A model generated the notes under the pieces. That model was not told the origin of the DNA, made no database searches, and saw only the letters and a list, made by a program, of their open reading frames with translations. From NCBI RefSeq assembly GCF_013911645.1, contig NZ_JACESV010000001.1, positions 310,001-374,000 of the forward strand: 64,000 nt of DNA, written 5' to 3'. This document shows positions 36,024 to 44,390 of this stretch, in pieces (position 1 is the stretch's first letter; each line of letters starts with the position of its first letter). The DNA comes from Allomuricauda sp. (lineage in GTDB: Bacteria > Bacteroidota > Bacteroidia > Flavobacteriales > Flavobacteriaceae). The position numbers were made by a program, and so were the translations under genes.

Positions 36024-36130
36024 GAAAAGAGTGTTTTTCTGTTTAGTCAGAAATATAACACTTGATTTGTGTAATTAGCTTACAAATTGACGAATGCCCC
36101 TTTTGAATTGATGGATAAGGCCATGAATTG

Positions 36131-36508
36131 TTATTCATTAATTTTCTCGACCTTTTCTAGTATAACTTCCTCCTCACAACTCTTGGCCTTTAATTCCAAC
36201 TCTTCACCATTGTATTCATGTGAGATAAAATACGTCTTGCACGGTTCGGATTTGGTGTCACTTTTACCAAAATCCACGTCTCCATCCTCTAAAAAGGACT
36301 GGATCAGCAAAGTGTCTCGATATTGCTCGGGCAGGGATTCGGAGAAAGTCAACGGTTTGGAACGCATATCCTTGAGCACCCTACAATTAGGGAAGTAGCA
36401 GAAATCCAACCCCTCTTCACCCGATTTTTTCTTCAAAATAAAAACCAAAAAAATCAATCCTATGGACAGTCCCACTAGGTACCATCCCAATCGTTTCAAA
36501 AATGCCAT
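36131..36508 (-). CDS. small membrane-anchored protein, possibly DUF4258
   Basis: A 125-residue protein with one N-terminal membrane segment (about 8-25, GWYLVGLSIGLIFLVFIL) and a soluble part with FCYFPNCRVLKDMRSKPLTF and paired Cys later (EPCKTYF, KSCEEEV). The FCYFPNCRVLKDxRSKPL block is a pattern I associate with flavobacterial proteins annotated DUF4258, from memory. It starts five bases after the alanine dehydrogenase stop on the same strand, so it is cotranscribed with it. Function unknown. Confidence 0.7.
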   Translation of the reverse strand: MAFLKRLGWYLVGLSIGLIFLVFILKKKSGEEGLDFCYFPNCRVLKDMRSKPLTFSESLPEQYRDTLLIQSFLEDGDVDFGKSDTKSEPCKTYFISHEYNGEELELKAKSCEEEVILEKVEKINE

Positions 36509-36513
36509 CTACA

Positions 36514-37713
36514 TTAAAAAATAAGAAAATTAATATCGTTATAACTCAAGCCGAACCAATCGCCCACAGATTTGTTGGTCAAAATACCGTGGTACATGTA
36601 AAGTCCGTTGCGCAAGCCTTTATCAAACCGAAGTGAATGCTCCAGACCGCCCTCCTCGCCAATTTTTAATAAATAGGGCGTAAAAATATTACTTATGGAG
36701 ATAGAGGATGTTCTCGGATACCTCGATGGAATATTGGGAACACCATAATGGATCACCCCATATTTCTCAAAAGTGGGTTTTCTGTGTGTGGTCACCTCGG
36801 AGGTTTCAAAACAACCGCCCATGTCAATGCTCACATCAATGATTACCGCTCCTTTTTTCATGTTCTCCACCATGGAACTGGACACGACTACGGGAGAACG
36901 GTCCTTTCCGCGGGTGGCGCCAATGGCAACATCGCAACGTTTTAAGGACTTGATCAAATTTTTGGGTTGCACCGTAGAGGTGTACAATGTTTGGTTAAGG
37001 TTGGTTTGCAGGTTTCTGAGTTTACTGATGGAATTATCAAAAACCTTTACATTGGCTCCAAGCCCTAAGGCAGACCTGGCTGCAAACTCACCTACGGTTC
37101 CGGCTCCAATAATGACCACTTCAACGGGAGGTACCCCGCTAATATTTCCAAACATTAATCCGTTGCCCGTACTGGGGTTTGCCATCAATTCCGAGGCAAT
37201 TAAAATGGAGGAAATTCCTGCAATTTCGCTCAACGACCGAACAGCTGGGTAATTTCCATCATCATCCCGAATGTATTCAAAAGCAATGGCCGTAAGACGT
37301 TTTTTAGCCATGATCTCAAAATACTCCTTGTTCTGGGTCTTGATCTGCAAAGCAGAAATAATGATGGTCTGTGGATTTAATATATCTATTTCCGAAAGGG
37401 TGGGGGGCTCCACTTTTAAAATTAAGGGGCAGGAGAACACTTTTTTGGTATCCCTTGTAATCTCGGCTCCTGCATTCGTATAGTCCAGATCCGAAAAATT
37501 GGCGCCCTCTCCGGCTCCGGATTCCACCAATACCCGATGTCCATGTGCCGTAATGGCGTTAACAGCGTCAGGAGTAAGGCATACCCGCTTTTCTTGATAC
37601 TGGTTTTCTTTTGGAATGCCTATAAAAAGTTCCCCCTTTTGTTTTACAACCTCTAAGGTTTCTTCTTGGGGGAGCAATTGTTGTTTGCTAAATGGAGATG
37701 AAGCTTGGCTCAT
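36514..37713 (-). CDS. ald: alanine dehydrogenase
   Basis: A 399-residue member of the alanine dehydrogenase / PNT family. It has the N-terminal GIPKENQYQEKRVCLTPDAV and ESGAGEGANFSDLDYTNAGA. The NAD-binding motif is VVIIGAGTVGEFAARSALGL, and VIIDVSIDMGGCFETSEVTT with VPNIPSRYPRTSS follow. It interconverts alanine and pyruvate with NAD and ammonia. A leading tail of about 25 residues precedes the conserved part, which is normal for Bacteroidetes. Alanine dehydrogenase is preferred over the alpha subunit of transhydrogenase because no partner subunits are present. Confidence 0.88.
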   Translation of the reverse strand: MSQASSPFSKQQLLPQEETLEVVKQKGELFIGIPKENQYQEKRVCLTPDAVNAITAHGHRVLVESGAGEGANFSDLDYTNAGAEITRDTKKVFSCPLILKVEPPTLSEIDILNPQTIIISALQIKTQNKEYFEIMAKKRLTAIAFEYIRDDDGNYPAVRSLSEIAGISSILIASELMANPSTGNGLMFGNISGVPPVEVVIIGAGTVGEFAARSALGLGANVKVFDNSISKLRNLQTNLNQTLYTSTVQPKNLIKSLKRCDVAIGATRGKDRSPVVVSSSMVENMKKGAVIIDVSIDMGGCFETSEVTTHRKPTFEKYGVIHYGVPNIPSRYPRTSSISISNIFTPYLLKIGEEGGLEHSLRFDKGLRNGLYMYHGILTNKSVGDWFGLSYNDINFLIF

Positions 37714-37757
37714 AAACGGTAAATCTATTCATAATACCGCTAGGTATTAAAACAAAT

Positions 37758-38303
37758 TTACATTTTTTTTGAAGCAGTCTTTTGACGCTGTTCCAGTTTC
37801 TCGCGTTCTTTGCGCAATTCTTCTTTTTCCTTGAGTATTTGGAGTTCGGTGTCCATGGCGTCCAAATCGATACCATGTACATGTTTATCAACTAGTTTCA
37901 ATCGAATAAAATATACAATAGGCACCACTACCATGGTAACGGCAATTACATATAGAATTTCGTTTTCATCTATTCGTTCACTATTAGCATAATTCAGAGC
38001 AGAAAACAACTGAAAACTGTACATGGCAATCGGAATCAATATGGCATGGTACCACCAGTTTTTTGAAGTAATAAACCAAATAACCAATAAGAGTAAAGGG
38101 ACTAACTTACCAAAATAATAATAAAAGGCTAGTGACACTTCGCCAAAATTGTTCTCAGTAAACGTAATTCCTAAAAAGGTCCACGAAGTGGCATTAGGTG
38201 GTAAGTATTTATAAAAATAAAATAATATAGGGGTAATCGCAATCAATAATGCTATCGCTCCTTCAATAATAAAACGTTTCTTTATTGTAGATTTTTTGCT
38301 CAT
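37758..38303 (-). CDS. hypothetical membrane protein
   Basis: A 181-residue protein with about four membrane segments (residues 12-30, 50-72, 78-105, 118-140). These are followed by a charged coiled-coil tail (LQILKEKEELRKEREKLEQR). It opens MSKKSTIKKRFIIEGAIALL. No family is recognised. Upstream of ald on the same strand with a 44-base gap. Confidence 0.68.
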   Translation of the reverse strand: MSKKSTIKKRFIIEGAIALLIAITPILFYFYKYLPPNATSWTFLGITFTENNFGEVSLAFYYYFGKLVPLLLLVIWFITSKNWWYHAILIPIAMYSFQLFSALNYANSERIDENEILYVIAVTMVVVPIVYFIRLKLVDKHVHGIDLDAMDTELQILKEKEELRKEREKLEQRQKTASKKM

Positions 38304-38344
38304 TACTTTTGTAAACTCAAAAAATCCAAGATTATTGTAAAAAA

Positions 38345-38368
38345 AATCCCTTTTCGAAAAAAGGGATT
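38345..38368 (-). terminator. terminator after the 44-residue secreted protein
   Basis: Stem AATCCCTTTT / AAAAGGGATT with loop CGAA. On the minus strand it is followed by a long T-run (the A-run at 38339-38346). It lies 30 bases beyond the small gene's stop. Confidence 0.8.
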
Positions 38369-38397
38369 AATTTTTAAGGGTCGAAAAGAATCAAAAA

Positions 38398-38532
38398 TTA
38401 AAGTTTAATCAATTTTTTCTTTTCAACGCTTACTGTTTGGTCTTTGTCAATTTTAACAACGCTTGTCGAAACAGCGGTCATTGCCAAAAATGCAACAGCT
38501 AGCAATCCAAAAAAAACTTTTTTAGTGTTCAT
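38398..38532 (-). CDS. 44-residue secreted or membrane-anchored peptide
   Basis: A 44-codon frame with signal-peptide character: MNTKKVFFGLLAVAFLAMTA followed by VSTSVVKIDKDQTVSVEKKK and LIKL. A two-Lys start, a hydrophobic core and Ala-type cleavage region are visible, leaving a mature part of about 20 mostly Lys/Val residues. It has both a -7 element upstream (38574-38581) and a strong terminator downstream, so it looks like a complete one-gene transcription unit. No family is recognised. Secretion or retention as a membrane-anchored peptide are both possible. Confidence 0.65.
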   Translation of the reverse strand: MNTKKVFFGLLAVAFLAMTAVSTSVVKIDKDQTVSVEKKKLIKL

Positions 38533-38573
38533 CGTAAAAGAGTTTTTGGTTAATAAATGAATTCATTTCAGAA

Positions 38574-38581
38574 CAAATGTA
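38574..38581 (-). promoter_or_regulatory. -7 promoter element for the 44-residue peptide
   Basis: The complement of CAAATGTA reads TACATTTG, a TAnnTTTG match 41 bases upstream of the ATG at 38532. Confidence 0.5.
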
Positions 38582-38706
38582 GGAAAATATTTCAACCTAC
38601 CATGCTTTTTGTCGATAAAATTGGTTTTTAAACGAAAAAACCCCACACTTTATCGAAATAAGCTTGCTCTGAACAATAATTGCGATGAAGATACCGGGAT
38701 GATCCC

Positions 38707-39123
38707 TTAAGAAATATTTAACTCGATTGAACGTGTGCTTTCCTCGACAAAGTGCAAGAATACACCCACAGCATCCTCTGGAAGTAAGGATGGGATTTTA
38801 TCGGGCCACTCAATAAACAACCAAGCGTCGGAACTCAAATAATCCTCCAAGCCCATGTCCAAGGCTTCCATTTCATCATTTAACCTGTAAAAATCAAAAT
38901 GGTAGGCTATAGGGGTGTCCTTATCATCATGGTATTCGTTCACCAAACCAAAAGTGGGGCTGCTGGCCACATCCACCGCTCCAAGTTCTTTTACCAAGGC
39001 TTTTACCAAAGTAGTCTTGCCAACTCCCATATCACCATACAAACAAAGCACCTTGTTCGGTGCTTTTTCCAGTAGCTCTTTGGCAACCTCATGGATTTCA
39101 TCCAATTCAAAGTTTCTTTTCAA
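38707..39123 (-). CDS. tsaE: tRNA threonylcarbamoyladenosine ATPase TsaE
   Basis: A 138-residue P-loop protein. Walker A is GDMGVGKTTL (from residue 30), the family block VASSPTFGLVNEYH is present, and Walker B is in WLFIEWPDKI. With TsaB and TsaD it completes the t6A modification at position 37 of ANN-decoding tRNAs. It starts seven bases after porX ends, so it is cotranscribed. Confidence 0.94.
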   Translation of the reverse strand: MKRNFELDEIHEVAKELLEKAPNKVLCLYGDMGVGKTTLVKALVKELGAVDVASSPTFGLVNEYHDDKDTPIAYHFDFYRLNDEMEALDMGLEDYLSSDAWLFIEWPDKIPSLLPEDAVGVFLHFVEESTRSIELNIS

Positions 39124-39130
39124 AATAGAT

Positions 39131-40675
39131 TTATTTAGGATCCAAAACTACAAAAGGAACTATCATTTCTTCCAACGAAACACCACCATGTTGATAGGTG
39201 TTTCTGTAATAGCTTACATAATGATTGTAGTTGTTCGGATATGCAAAAAAGAGGTCGTTCTTGGCAAAAATGTAACTACTGCTCAAATTGATGTTCGGCA
39301 AGTGAATCTCTTGCGGATTTTTGGTGGCCAAAACATCTTTGTCCTGATAGGTAAGACTTCGCCCAGTTTTATAGCGAAGGTTCAAGCTGGTTTCTCTATC
39401 GCCAATTACCTTAGATGGCTGTTTTACATTGATGGTGCCGTGGTCCGTGGTCAAAATCAACTTCATTCCCAAATCCTGTGCCTGCTGGATAATTTCCAAC
39501 AAGGGCGAATTTTTAAACCAGCTCAAGGTAAGGGACCGGTAGGCCTTGTCGTTGGCGGCAAGCTCCTTGACCACCTCCATTTCTGTTTTGGAGTGGGAGA
39601 GCATATCCACAAAGTTGTACACCAATACAGTTAAATCGTTATCTTTTTGGGATTTAAAGTTTTGGGCCAGTTGCTTACCTTGTTTAAGGTTGCTTATTTT
39701 GTGGTATTCCCAATTTAGGTTAAGACCAAGTCTTTTTAATTGTTCTCCAAGAAATTCTGATTCGTGAAGGTTTTTTCCGCCTTCGTCAGTGTCATTTTTC
39801 CACCAATCAGGATACCTTTTCTCCATTTCAGAAGGCATCAGGCCAGAAAAGAGTGCATTACGGGCATATTGCGTTGCCGTTGGCAAAATGCTGAAGTAGG
39901 CACACTCTTGCTTCTTTTTATAATATGCCGATAATGTTTTCTCAAATGCCAACCATTGGTCGTACCGTAAATTATCGATCACCACCAAAAGGGTTTTGCA
40001 CTCTTCCAATTCGGGCTGAATCTTATTTTTGAATAAAGTGTGGGACATTATGGGGGCATCACCATCTCTAAACCAACCTTTATAATTCTTGTCCACAAAC
40101 TTGCCAAACTGCGAATTGGCCTCAGTTTTCTGGGATTCCAATATCTCGAACATACCGGAGTCTTCGATTTGCTCAAGTTCCAGCTCCCAATAGATCAATT
40201 TTTTATAGAGTTCCACCCATTCTTCCTGCGTATTGATCATGGAAAGATCCATGGCAATCTTCCGAAACTCCTGCTGATAATTGGCGGTGGTCTTTTCTGA
40301 TACCAATCGGGAATTGTCCAAACTCTTTTTTAAGGAGAGTAAAATTTGATTGGGGTTGACGGGTTTTATCAAGTAATCGGCAATTTTGGAACCAATGGCC
40401 TCGTCCATAATATATTCCTCCTCGCTTTTGGTAATCATTACCACGGGAATGGAACCATCGTATTTTTTTATTTCCGTCAAGGTTTCCAAACCAGAGAGTC
40501 CGGGCATATTTTCATCGAGGAAGACAATATCAAAAAAAGTTTCCTTGATCTCTTCAATGGCATCTTGGCCACTTTGGCTGGTAACCACTTTGTAGCCCTT
40601 GCTTTCCAGAAATAATATGTGAGGTTTTAATAGGTCTATTTCATCATCGACCCAAAGAATTGTTATCTTGTTCAT
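39131..40675 (-). CDS. porX: two-component response regulator PorX with PglZ domain
   Basis: A 514-residue response regulator. The receiver domain (1-120) has Asp10/Asp11, the phosphorylated Asp54 in VFLDENMPGL and the MITKSEEEY lysine. A helical middle leads to a PglZ (alkaline-phosphatase-like) domain from about residue 200, with VVIDNLRYDQWLAF, SILPTATQYARNALFSGLMP and LILTTDHGTINV. This architecture is PorX, the regulator paired with sensor PorY that controls the type IX secretion system in Bacteroidetes. The frame is open to 40744, but the receiver domain begins at the ATG 40675. It is divergent from an HD phosphohydrolase. Confidence 0.92.
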   Translation of the reverse strand: MNKITILWVDDEIDLLKPHILFLESKGYKVVTSQSGQDAIEEIKETFFDIVFLDENMPGLSGLETLTEIKKYDGSIPVVMITKSEEEYIMDEAIGSKIADYLIKPVNPNQILLSLKKSLDNSRLVSEKTTANYQQEFRKIAMDLSMINTQEEWVELYKKLIYWELELEQIEDSGMFEILESQKTEANSQFGKFVDKNYKGWFRDGDAPIMSHTLFKNKIQPELEECKTLLVVIDNLRYDQWLAFEKTLSAYYKKKQECAYFSILPTATQYARNALFSGLMPSEMEKRYPDWWKNDTDEGGKNLHESEFLGEQLKRLGLNLNWEYHKISNLKQGKQLAQNFKSQKDNDLTVLVYNFVDMLSHSKTEMEVVKELAANDKAYRSLTLSWFKNSPLLEIIQQAQDLGMKLILTTDHGTINVKQPSKVIGDRETSLNLRYKTGRSLTYQDKDVLATKNPQEIHLPNINLSSSYIFAKNDLFFAYPNNYNHYVSYYRNTYQHGGVSLEEMIVPFVVLDPK

Positions 40676-40683
40676 ATAGTAGT

Positions 40684-40691
40684 TATCTTTG
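40684..40691 (+). promoter_or_regulatory. -7 promoter element for the HD phosphohydrolase
   Basis: TATCTTTG, a match to TAnnTTTG. It lies inside the most upstream possible start of the HD frame (TTG 40689) and so argues for the later TTG at 40713. Confidence 0.5.
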
Positions 40692-40712
40692 TGGGAATTA
40701 AAACAAAAAACT

Positions 40713-41936
40713 TTGGTAAAAACCAATAAGCTTAATGTTTTCAACGATCCAATTTACGGTTTTATTGGAACTCCCAACGAACTAATTTTTAGTCTAATTT
40801 CGCACCCTTACTTTCAAAGATTGAGGCGGATATCCCAAATGGGACTTTCTTATTTGGTATATCCGGGAGCCCATCATACCCGGTTCCACCACGCGCTGGG
40901 TAGCATGCATTTAATGACCAAGGCCATTCAGGCTTTAAAATTAAAAAATGTTGAGATTACTGAAGAGGAAGAGAAAGGATTGTTGTGTGCCATTTTGTTG
41001 CACGATATTGGACATGGCCCATTTTCCCATGCATTGGAAGGTTTTGTGGCCAAAGAAATAAGTCACGAGCAGATTTCCTTGAGATTTATGATGGAACTGA
41101 ACAAGGAGTTTGAAGGACAACTCGATATCGCTATTTCCATATTTAAGGGAGATTACCCCAAGCTGTTCTTAAATCAACTGGTATCCAGTCAGTTGGATAT
41201 GGACCGGTTAGATTACCTGAAACGTGATAGTTTTTACTCTGGGGTTACCGAGGGAAACATCAATTCGGAACGGCTCATCTCCATGTTAAACGTAGTCAAC
41301 GGTAATTTGGTGGTAGAGGAGAAGGCCATTTATGCCGTGGAAAAGTTTTTGATGGCCCGTAGGTTTATGTATTGGCAAGTTTACTTGCACAAAACAGGAT
41401 TGGTGGCCGAGCAATTGTTGATTCGGATCATGCAACGGGCTAGACTGTTGTTGCTGAGAGGAGAAGATTTAATGGGAAGCCGACCATTATTGTTTTTTCT
41501 GAAAGATAATAGGGCACAGACATTTCATAAGGAAGTTCTTGAGACTTTTGCCGAACTGGACGATATTGATGTTCTGGGTGCCTTGAAAAATTGGCAGTTC
41601 CATGAAGATTTTGTGCTTTCCAAACTGTGCAAGATGATTTTGGACAGAAAACTTTTGCACGTTAAAATAAAAAAGAGACCCATGACTCCTGAAAAAATGA
41701 ACGAAAAGTTGGATTGGATCATAGAAAAGCATGATCTTTCCGTTGAAGAAGCTTCCAATTTTGTGTTTCAAGGAGAAATATCCAATAAAGCCTATAGTAA
41801 GGATGAGGCTATTCAAATTTTAAAAAAGAACGGGAAAATTTCGGATGTTTTAAAGGAGTCGGACCAACTTAGCCTAAAAGCATTGGCCAAAACCGTCACC
41901 AAATATTACAGCTGTTATCCAAAGAAAGCCGTTTAA
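40713..41936 (+). CDS. HD superfamily phosphohydrolase (dNTPase-like)
   Basis: A protein of about 407 residues with an HD metal-dependent phosphohydrolase domain. The ligands are seen in HTRFHHALGSMHLM, LLHDIGHGPFSHALEG and the later QLDMDRLDYLKRDSFYSGV. It resembles the SAMHD1/dGTPase-like HD group of Bacteroidetes and Firmicutes (YwfO-like). Nucleotide triphosphate hydrolysis is likely but not proven. No ATG exists near the front: the conserved NVFNDPIYGFIGTPNELIFS follows within 20 codons of a TTG at 40713, which is taken as the start. It precedes lpxD by 23 bases. Confidence 0.85.
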   Translation: MVKTNKLNVFNDPIYGFIGTPNELIFSLISHPYFQRLRRISQMGLSYLVYPGAHHTRFHHALGSMHLMTKAIQALKLKNVEITEEEEKGLLCAILLHDIGHGPFSHALEGFVAKEISHEQISLRFMMELNKEFEGQLDIAISIFKGDYPKLFLNQLVSSQLDMDRLDYLKRDSFYSGVTEGNINSERLISMLNVVNGNLVVEEKAIYAVEKFLMARRFMYWQVYLHKTGLVAEQLLIRIMQRARLLLLRGEDLMGSRPLLFFLKDNRAQTFHKEVLETFAELDDIDVLGALKNWQFHEDFVLSKLCKMILDRKLLHVKIKKRPMTPEKMNEKLDWIIEKHDLSVEEASNFVFQGEISNKAYSKDEAIQILKKNGKISDVLKESDQLSLKALAKTVTKYYSCYPKKAV

Positions 41937-41946
41937 CAAATTTTGT

Positions 41947-41954
41947 TACTTTTG
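41947..41954 (+). promoter_or_regulatory. -7 promoter element for lpxD
   Basis: TACTTTTG ends five bases before the lpxD ATG at 41960, implying a very short or absent leader if used. Confidence 0.45.
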
Positions 41955-41959
41955 CACCA

Positions 41960-42994
41960 ATGAAATTTACAGCTACCCAAATTGCCGGAATCTTAGAAGG
42001 GGAAGTTGAGGGAAATCCTCAAATCGCTGTCCATAAATTGTCCAAGATAGAAGACGGTGAAAAAGGGTCTTTGACCTTTTTGGCCAACCCAAAATATACA
42101 TCGTACATTTATTCCACTAAGGCATCGATAACCATAGTAAACAAGGATTTTATTCCAGAGCAGGAAATTTCTACCACACTTATTAAGGTAGATGATGCCT
42201 ATAAATCCTTTTCCAAATTATTGGAGTACTATAATCAAGTTAAAAACAACAAGACAGGGGTTGAAAACCCTTGTTACATTTCCGAAAGCGCAAACTACGG
42301 CGAAGGTTTTTACTTAGGTGCTTTTGCCTATTTGGGAGATAATGTTAAAATCGGGGATAACGTTAAAATATATCCCAATGCTTATGTGGGCGACAATGTG
42401 GTTATTGGCGATAATGTTATTGTTTTTGCCGGGGCCAAGATCTATTCAGAAACCATTATAGGTAACAATTGTGTTATCCATGGTGGTGCTATCATTGGGG
42501 CAGATGGGTTTGGTTTTACACCAAACTCAAATGGAGAATACAGTAAAGTGCCCCAGACGGGCAACGTAATAATAGAAGATAATGTGGATGTAGGCGCGGG
42601 AACCACCATAGACCGTGCCACTTTAGGTTCCACTATTTTGAGAAAGGGTGTAAAACTGGATAATCAAATCCAAATAGCACATAATGTAGAAATTGGTGAA
42701 AATACCGCCATCGCGGCTCAAACCGGGGTCGCAGGTTCCACCAAAATAGGAAAAAACTGCTTAATTGGCGGTCAAGTGGGCATTGTGGGCCACATCATCA
42801 TAGGTGATAGGGTACGCATTCAGGCCCAATCCGGAATCGGAAGAAACGTAAAAGATGATGAAGTCCTCCAAGGGTCACCAGCATTGAACTATGGAGACTT
42901 CAACAAATCATATGTACACTTTAAGAATTTGCCGAAATTGGCAAATCAAATCTCCAACATAGAAAAAAGAGTTGAAGGTGAGCAAACCAAGTAA
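41960..42994 (+). CDS. lpxD: UDP-3-O-(R-3-hydroxyacyl)glucosamine N-acyltransferase LpxD
   Basis: A 344-residue LpxD. The N-terminal uridine-binding domain (1-100) includes KGSLTFLANPKYTSYIYSTK. The left-handed beta-helix of hexapeptide repeats (about 110-320) carries VIHGGAIIGADGFGFTPNSN and the catalytic His of QIAHNVEIGENTAIAAQTGV. It adds the second 3-hydroxyacyl chain in lipid A synthesis. It starts an lpx cluster and overlaps lpxC by 17 bases. A second LpxD-like gene occurs at 45754. Confidence 0.95.
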   Translation: MKFTATQIAGILEGEVEGNPQIAVHKLSKIEDGEKGSLTFLANPKYTSYIYSTKASITIVNKDFIPEQEISTTLIKVDDAYKSFSKLLEYYNQVKNNKTGVENPCYISESANYGEGFYLGAFAYLGDNVKIGDNVKIYPNAYVGDNVVIGDNVIVFAGAKIYSETIIGNNCVIHGGAIIGADGFGFTPNSNGEYSKVPQTGNVIIEDNVDVGAGTTIDRATLGSTILRKGVKLDNQIQIAHNVEIGENTAIAAQTGVAGSTKIGKNCLIGGQVGIVGHIIIGDRVRIQAQSGIGRNVKDDEVLQGSPALNYGDFNKSYVHFKNLPKLANQISNIEKRVEGEQTK

Positions 42995-44390
42995 CAAACA
43001 ACGCACCATAGCTAAAAAAGTAACGCTACAAGGTGTAGGATTACATACAGGCGAAAATGTAACCATGAGTTTTCTTCCTGCCGATGAGAACCATGGCTAT
43101 GCGTTCAAAAGAATAGATTTGGAAGGGGAACCCATAATTGAAGCCGATGCGAATTATGTGGTAAATACCCAACGTGGCACCAATCTGGAAAAGAATGGCG
43201 TCAAAATCCACACCTCGGAGCATGTACTTGCAGCTCTGGTCGGTTTGGATATCGACAACGTCCTAATTGAATTGGATGCCCCAGAGCCCCCTATCATGGA
43301 CGGTTCCTCCAAATTTTTTGTTGAGGCGCTGGAAGAAGCAGGCATAGTGGAGCAAGAGGAGGAGCGTGAAGAATTTGTGGTGAAAGATGTTATTTCCTAT
43401 AGAGATGAAGCCACAGGAAGCGAAATCACCGTAATTCCTGCGAACGAATACCAGGTAACTACAATGGTGGATTTTGGGACCAAGGTTTTGGGCACTCAGA
43501 ATGCCACTTTGGAAAAAATGTCCGACTTTAAAGAGCAAATAGCGGACTCACGTACCTTTAGTTTTCTTCATGAACTGGAAATGTTATTGGAAAATGGCCT
43601 TATCAAGGGAGGTGACCTGAATAATGCCATTGTTTATGTGGACAAGGAGATATCGGAATCCACAATGAAGAAATTGGAGAAGGCCTTTAACAAAGAAAAA
43701 CTATCCGTAAAGCCGAACGGTATTTTAGATAACCTTACCCTGCACCACCCAAATGAAGCAGCACGGCACAAGCTGTTGGATGTAATCGGGGATTTAGCGT
43801 TGACAGGCACCCGGATTAGGGGCAAAGTAATCGCAAACAAACCTGGCCATTTTGTGAACACACAGTTCGCGAAAAAATTGTCCAAAATCATTAAAATAGA
43901 AAAAAGGAACAAAGTTCCCAGCTATGATTTGAATCAAGAGCCTTTGCTTAACGTGAATCAAATCATGGAGCGATTGCCTCACCGACCACCGTTTTTGTTG
44001 GTCGATAAGATTTTGGAGTTGTCCGACACCCATGTGGTGGGAGTTAAGAACGTGACGATGAACGAACCGTTTTTTGTCGGTCACTTTCCCGGAGCTCCTG
44101 TAATGCCAGGGGTTTTGCAAGTAGAGGCGATGGCTCAAACTGGTGGAATACTTGTTTTGAGTACCGTTCCAGACCCAGAGAACTACTTAACTTTCTTCAT
44201 GAAGATTGATAAGGTAAAGTTTAAACAACAAGTGGTACCGGGAGATACTTTAATATTTAAATGCGATTTGATTTCTCCCATCCGTAGAGGTATCTGTCAC
44301 ATGCAGGCCTATGCTTATGCCAATGGTAAATTGGTGTCCGAAGCCGAATTGATGGCCCAGATCGTAAAAACAAAAAATACAGATTCGTAG
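42978..44390 (+). CDS. lpxC/fabZ: bifunctional LpxC deacetylase / FabZ dehydratase
   Basis: A fusion of about 470 residues. The first part (to about residue 310) is LpxC, the zinc deacetylase that commits UDP-GlcNAc derivatives to lipid A: HTSEHVLAALVGLDIDNVLI, PIMDGSSKFFVEALEEAGI, HHPNEAARHKLLDVIGDLAL. The last 150 residues are FabZ: MERLPHRPPFLLVDKILEL and the catalytic His in VGHFPGAPVMPGVLQVEAMA. FabZ dehydrates 3-hydroxyacyl-ACP, the same pool LpxA and LpxD draw on. This fusion is standard in Bacteroidetes. The start is read as GTG 42978 (MSKPSNKQRTIAKKV), with TTG 42972 an alternative. Confidence 0.94.
   Translation: MSKPSNKQRTIAKKVTLQGVGLHTGENVTMSFLPADENHGYAFKRIDLEGEPIIEADANYVVNTQRGTNLEKNGVKIHTSEHVLAALVGLDIDNVLIELDAPEPPIMDGSSKFFVEALEEAGIVEQEEEREEFVVKDVISYRDEATGSEITVIPANEYQVTTMVDFGTKVLGTQNATLEKMSDFKEQIADSRTFSFLHELEMLLENGLIKGGDLNNAIVYVDKEISESTMKKLEKAFNKEKLSVKPNGILDNLTLHHPNEAARHKLLDVIGDLALTGTRIRGKVIANKPGHFVNTQFAKKLSKIIKIEKRNKVPSYDLNQEPLLNVNQIMERLPHRPPFLLVDKILELSDTHVVGVKNVTMNEPFFVGHFPGAPVMPGVLQVEAMAQTGGILVLSTVPDPENYLTFFMKIDKVKFKQQVVPGDTLIFKCDLISPIRRGICHMQAYAYANGKLVSEAELMAQIVKTKNTDS

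Noticed and set aside
39131-40675. PglZ domain as a sign of a BREX phage defence island
   Set aside because: The domain is fused to a response-regulator receiver, the PorX architecture, and no brx/pgl genes are near.
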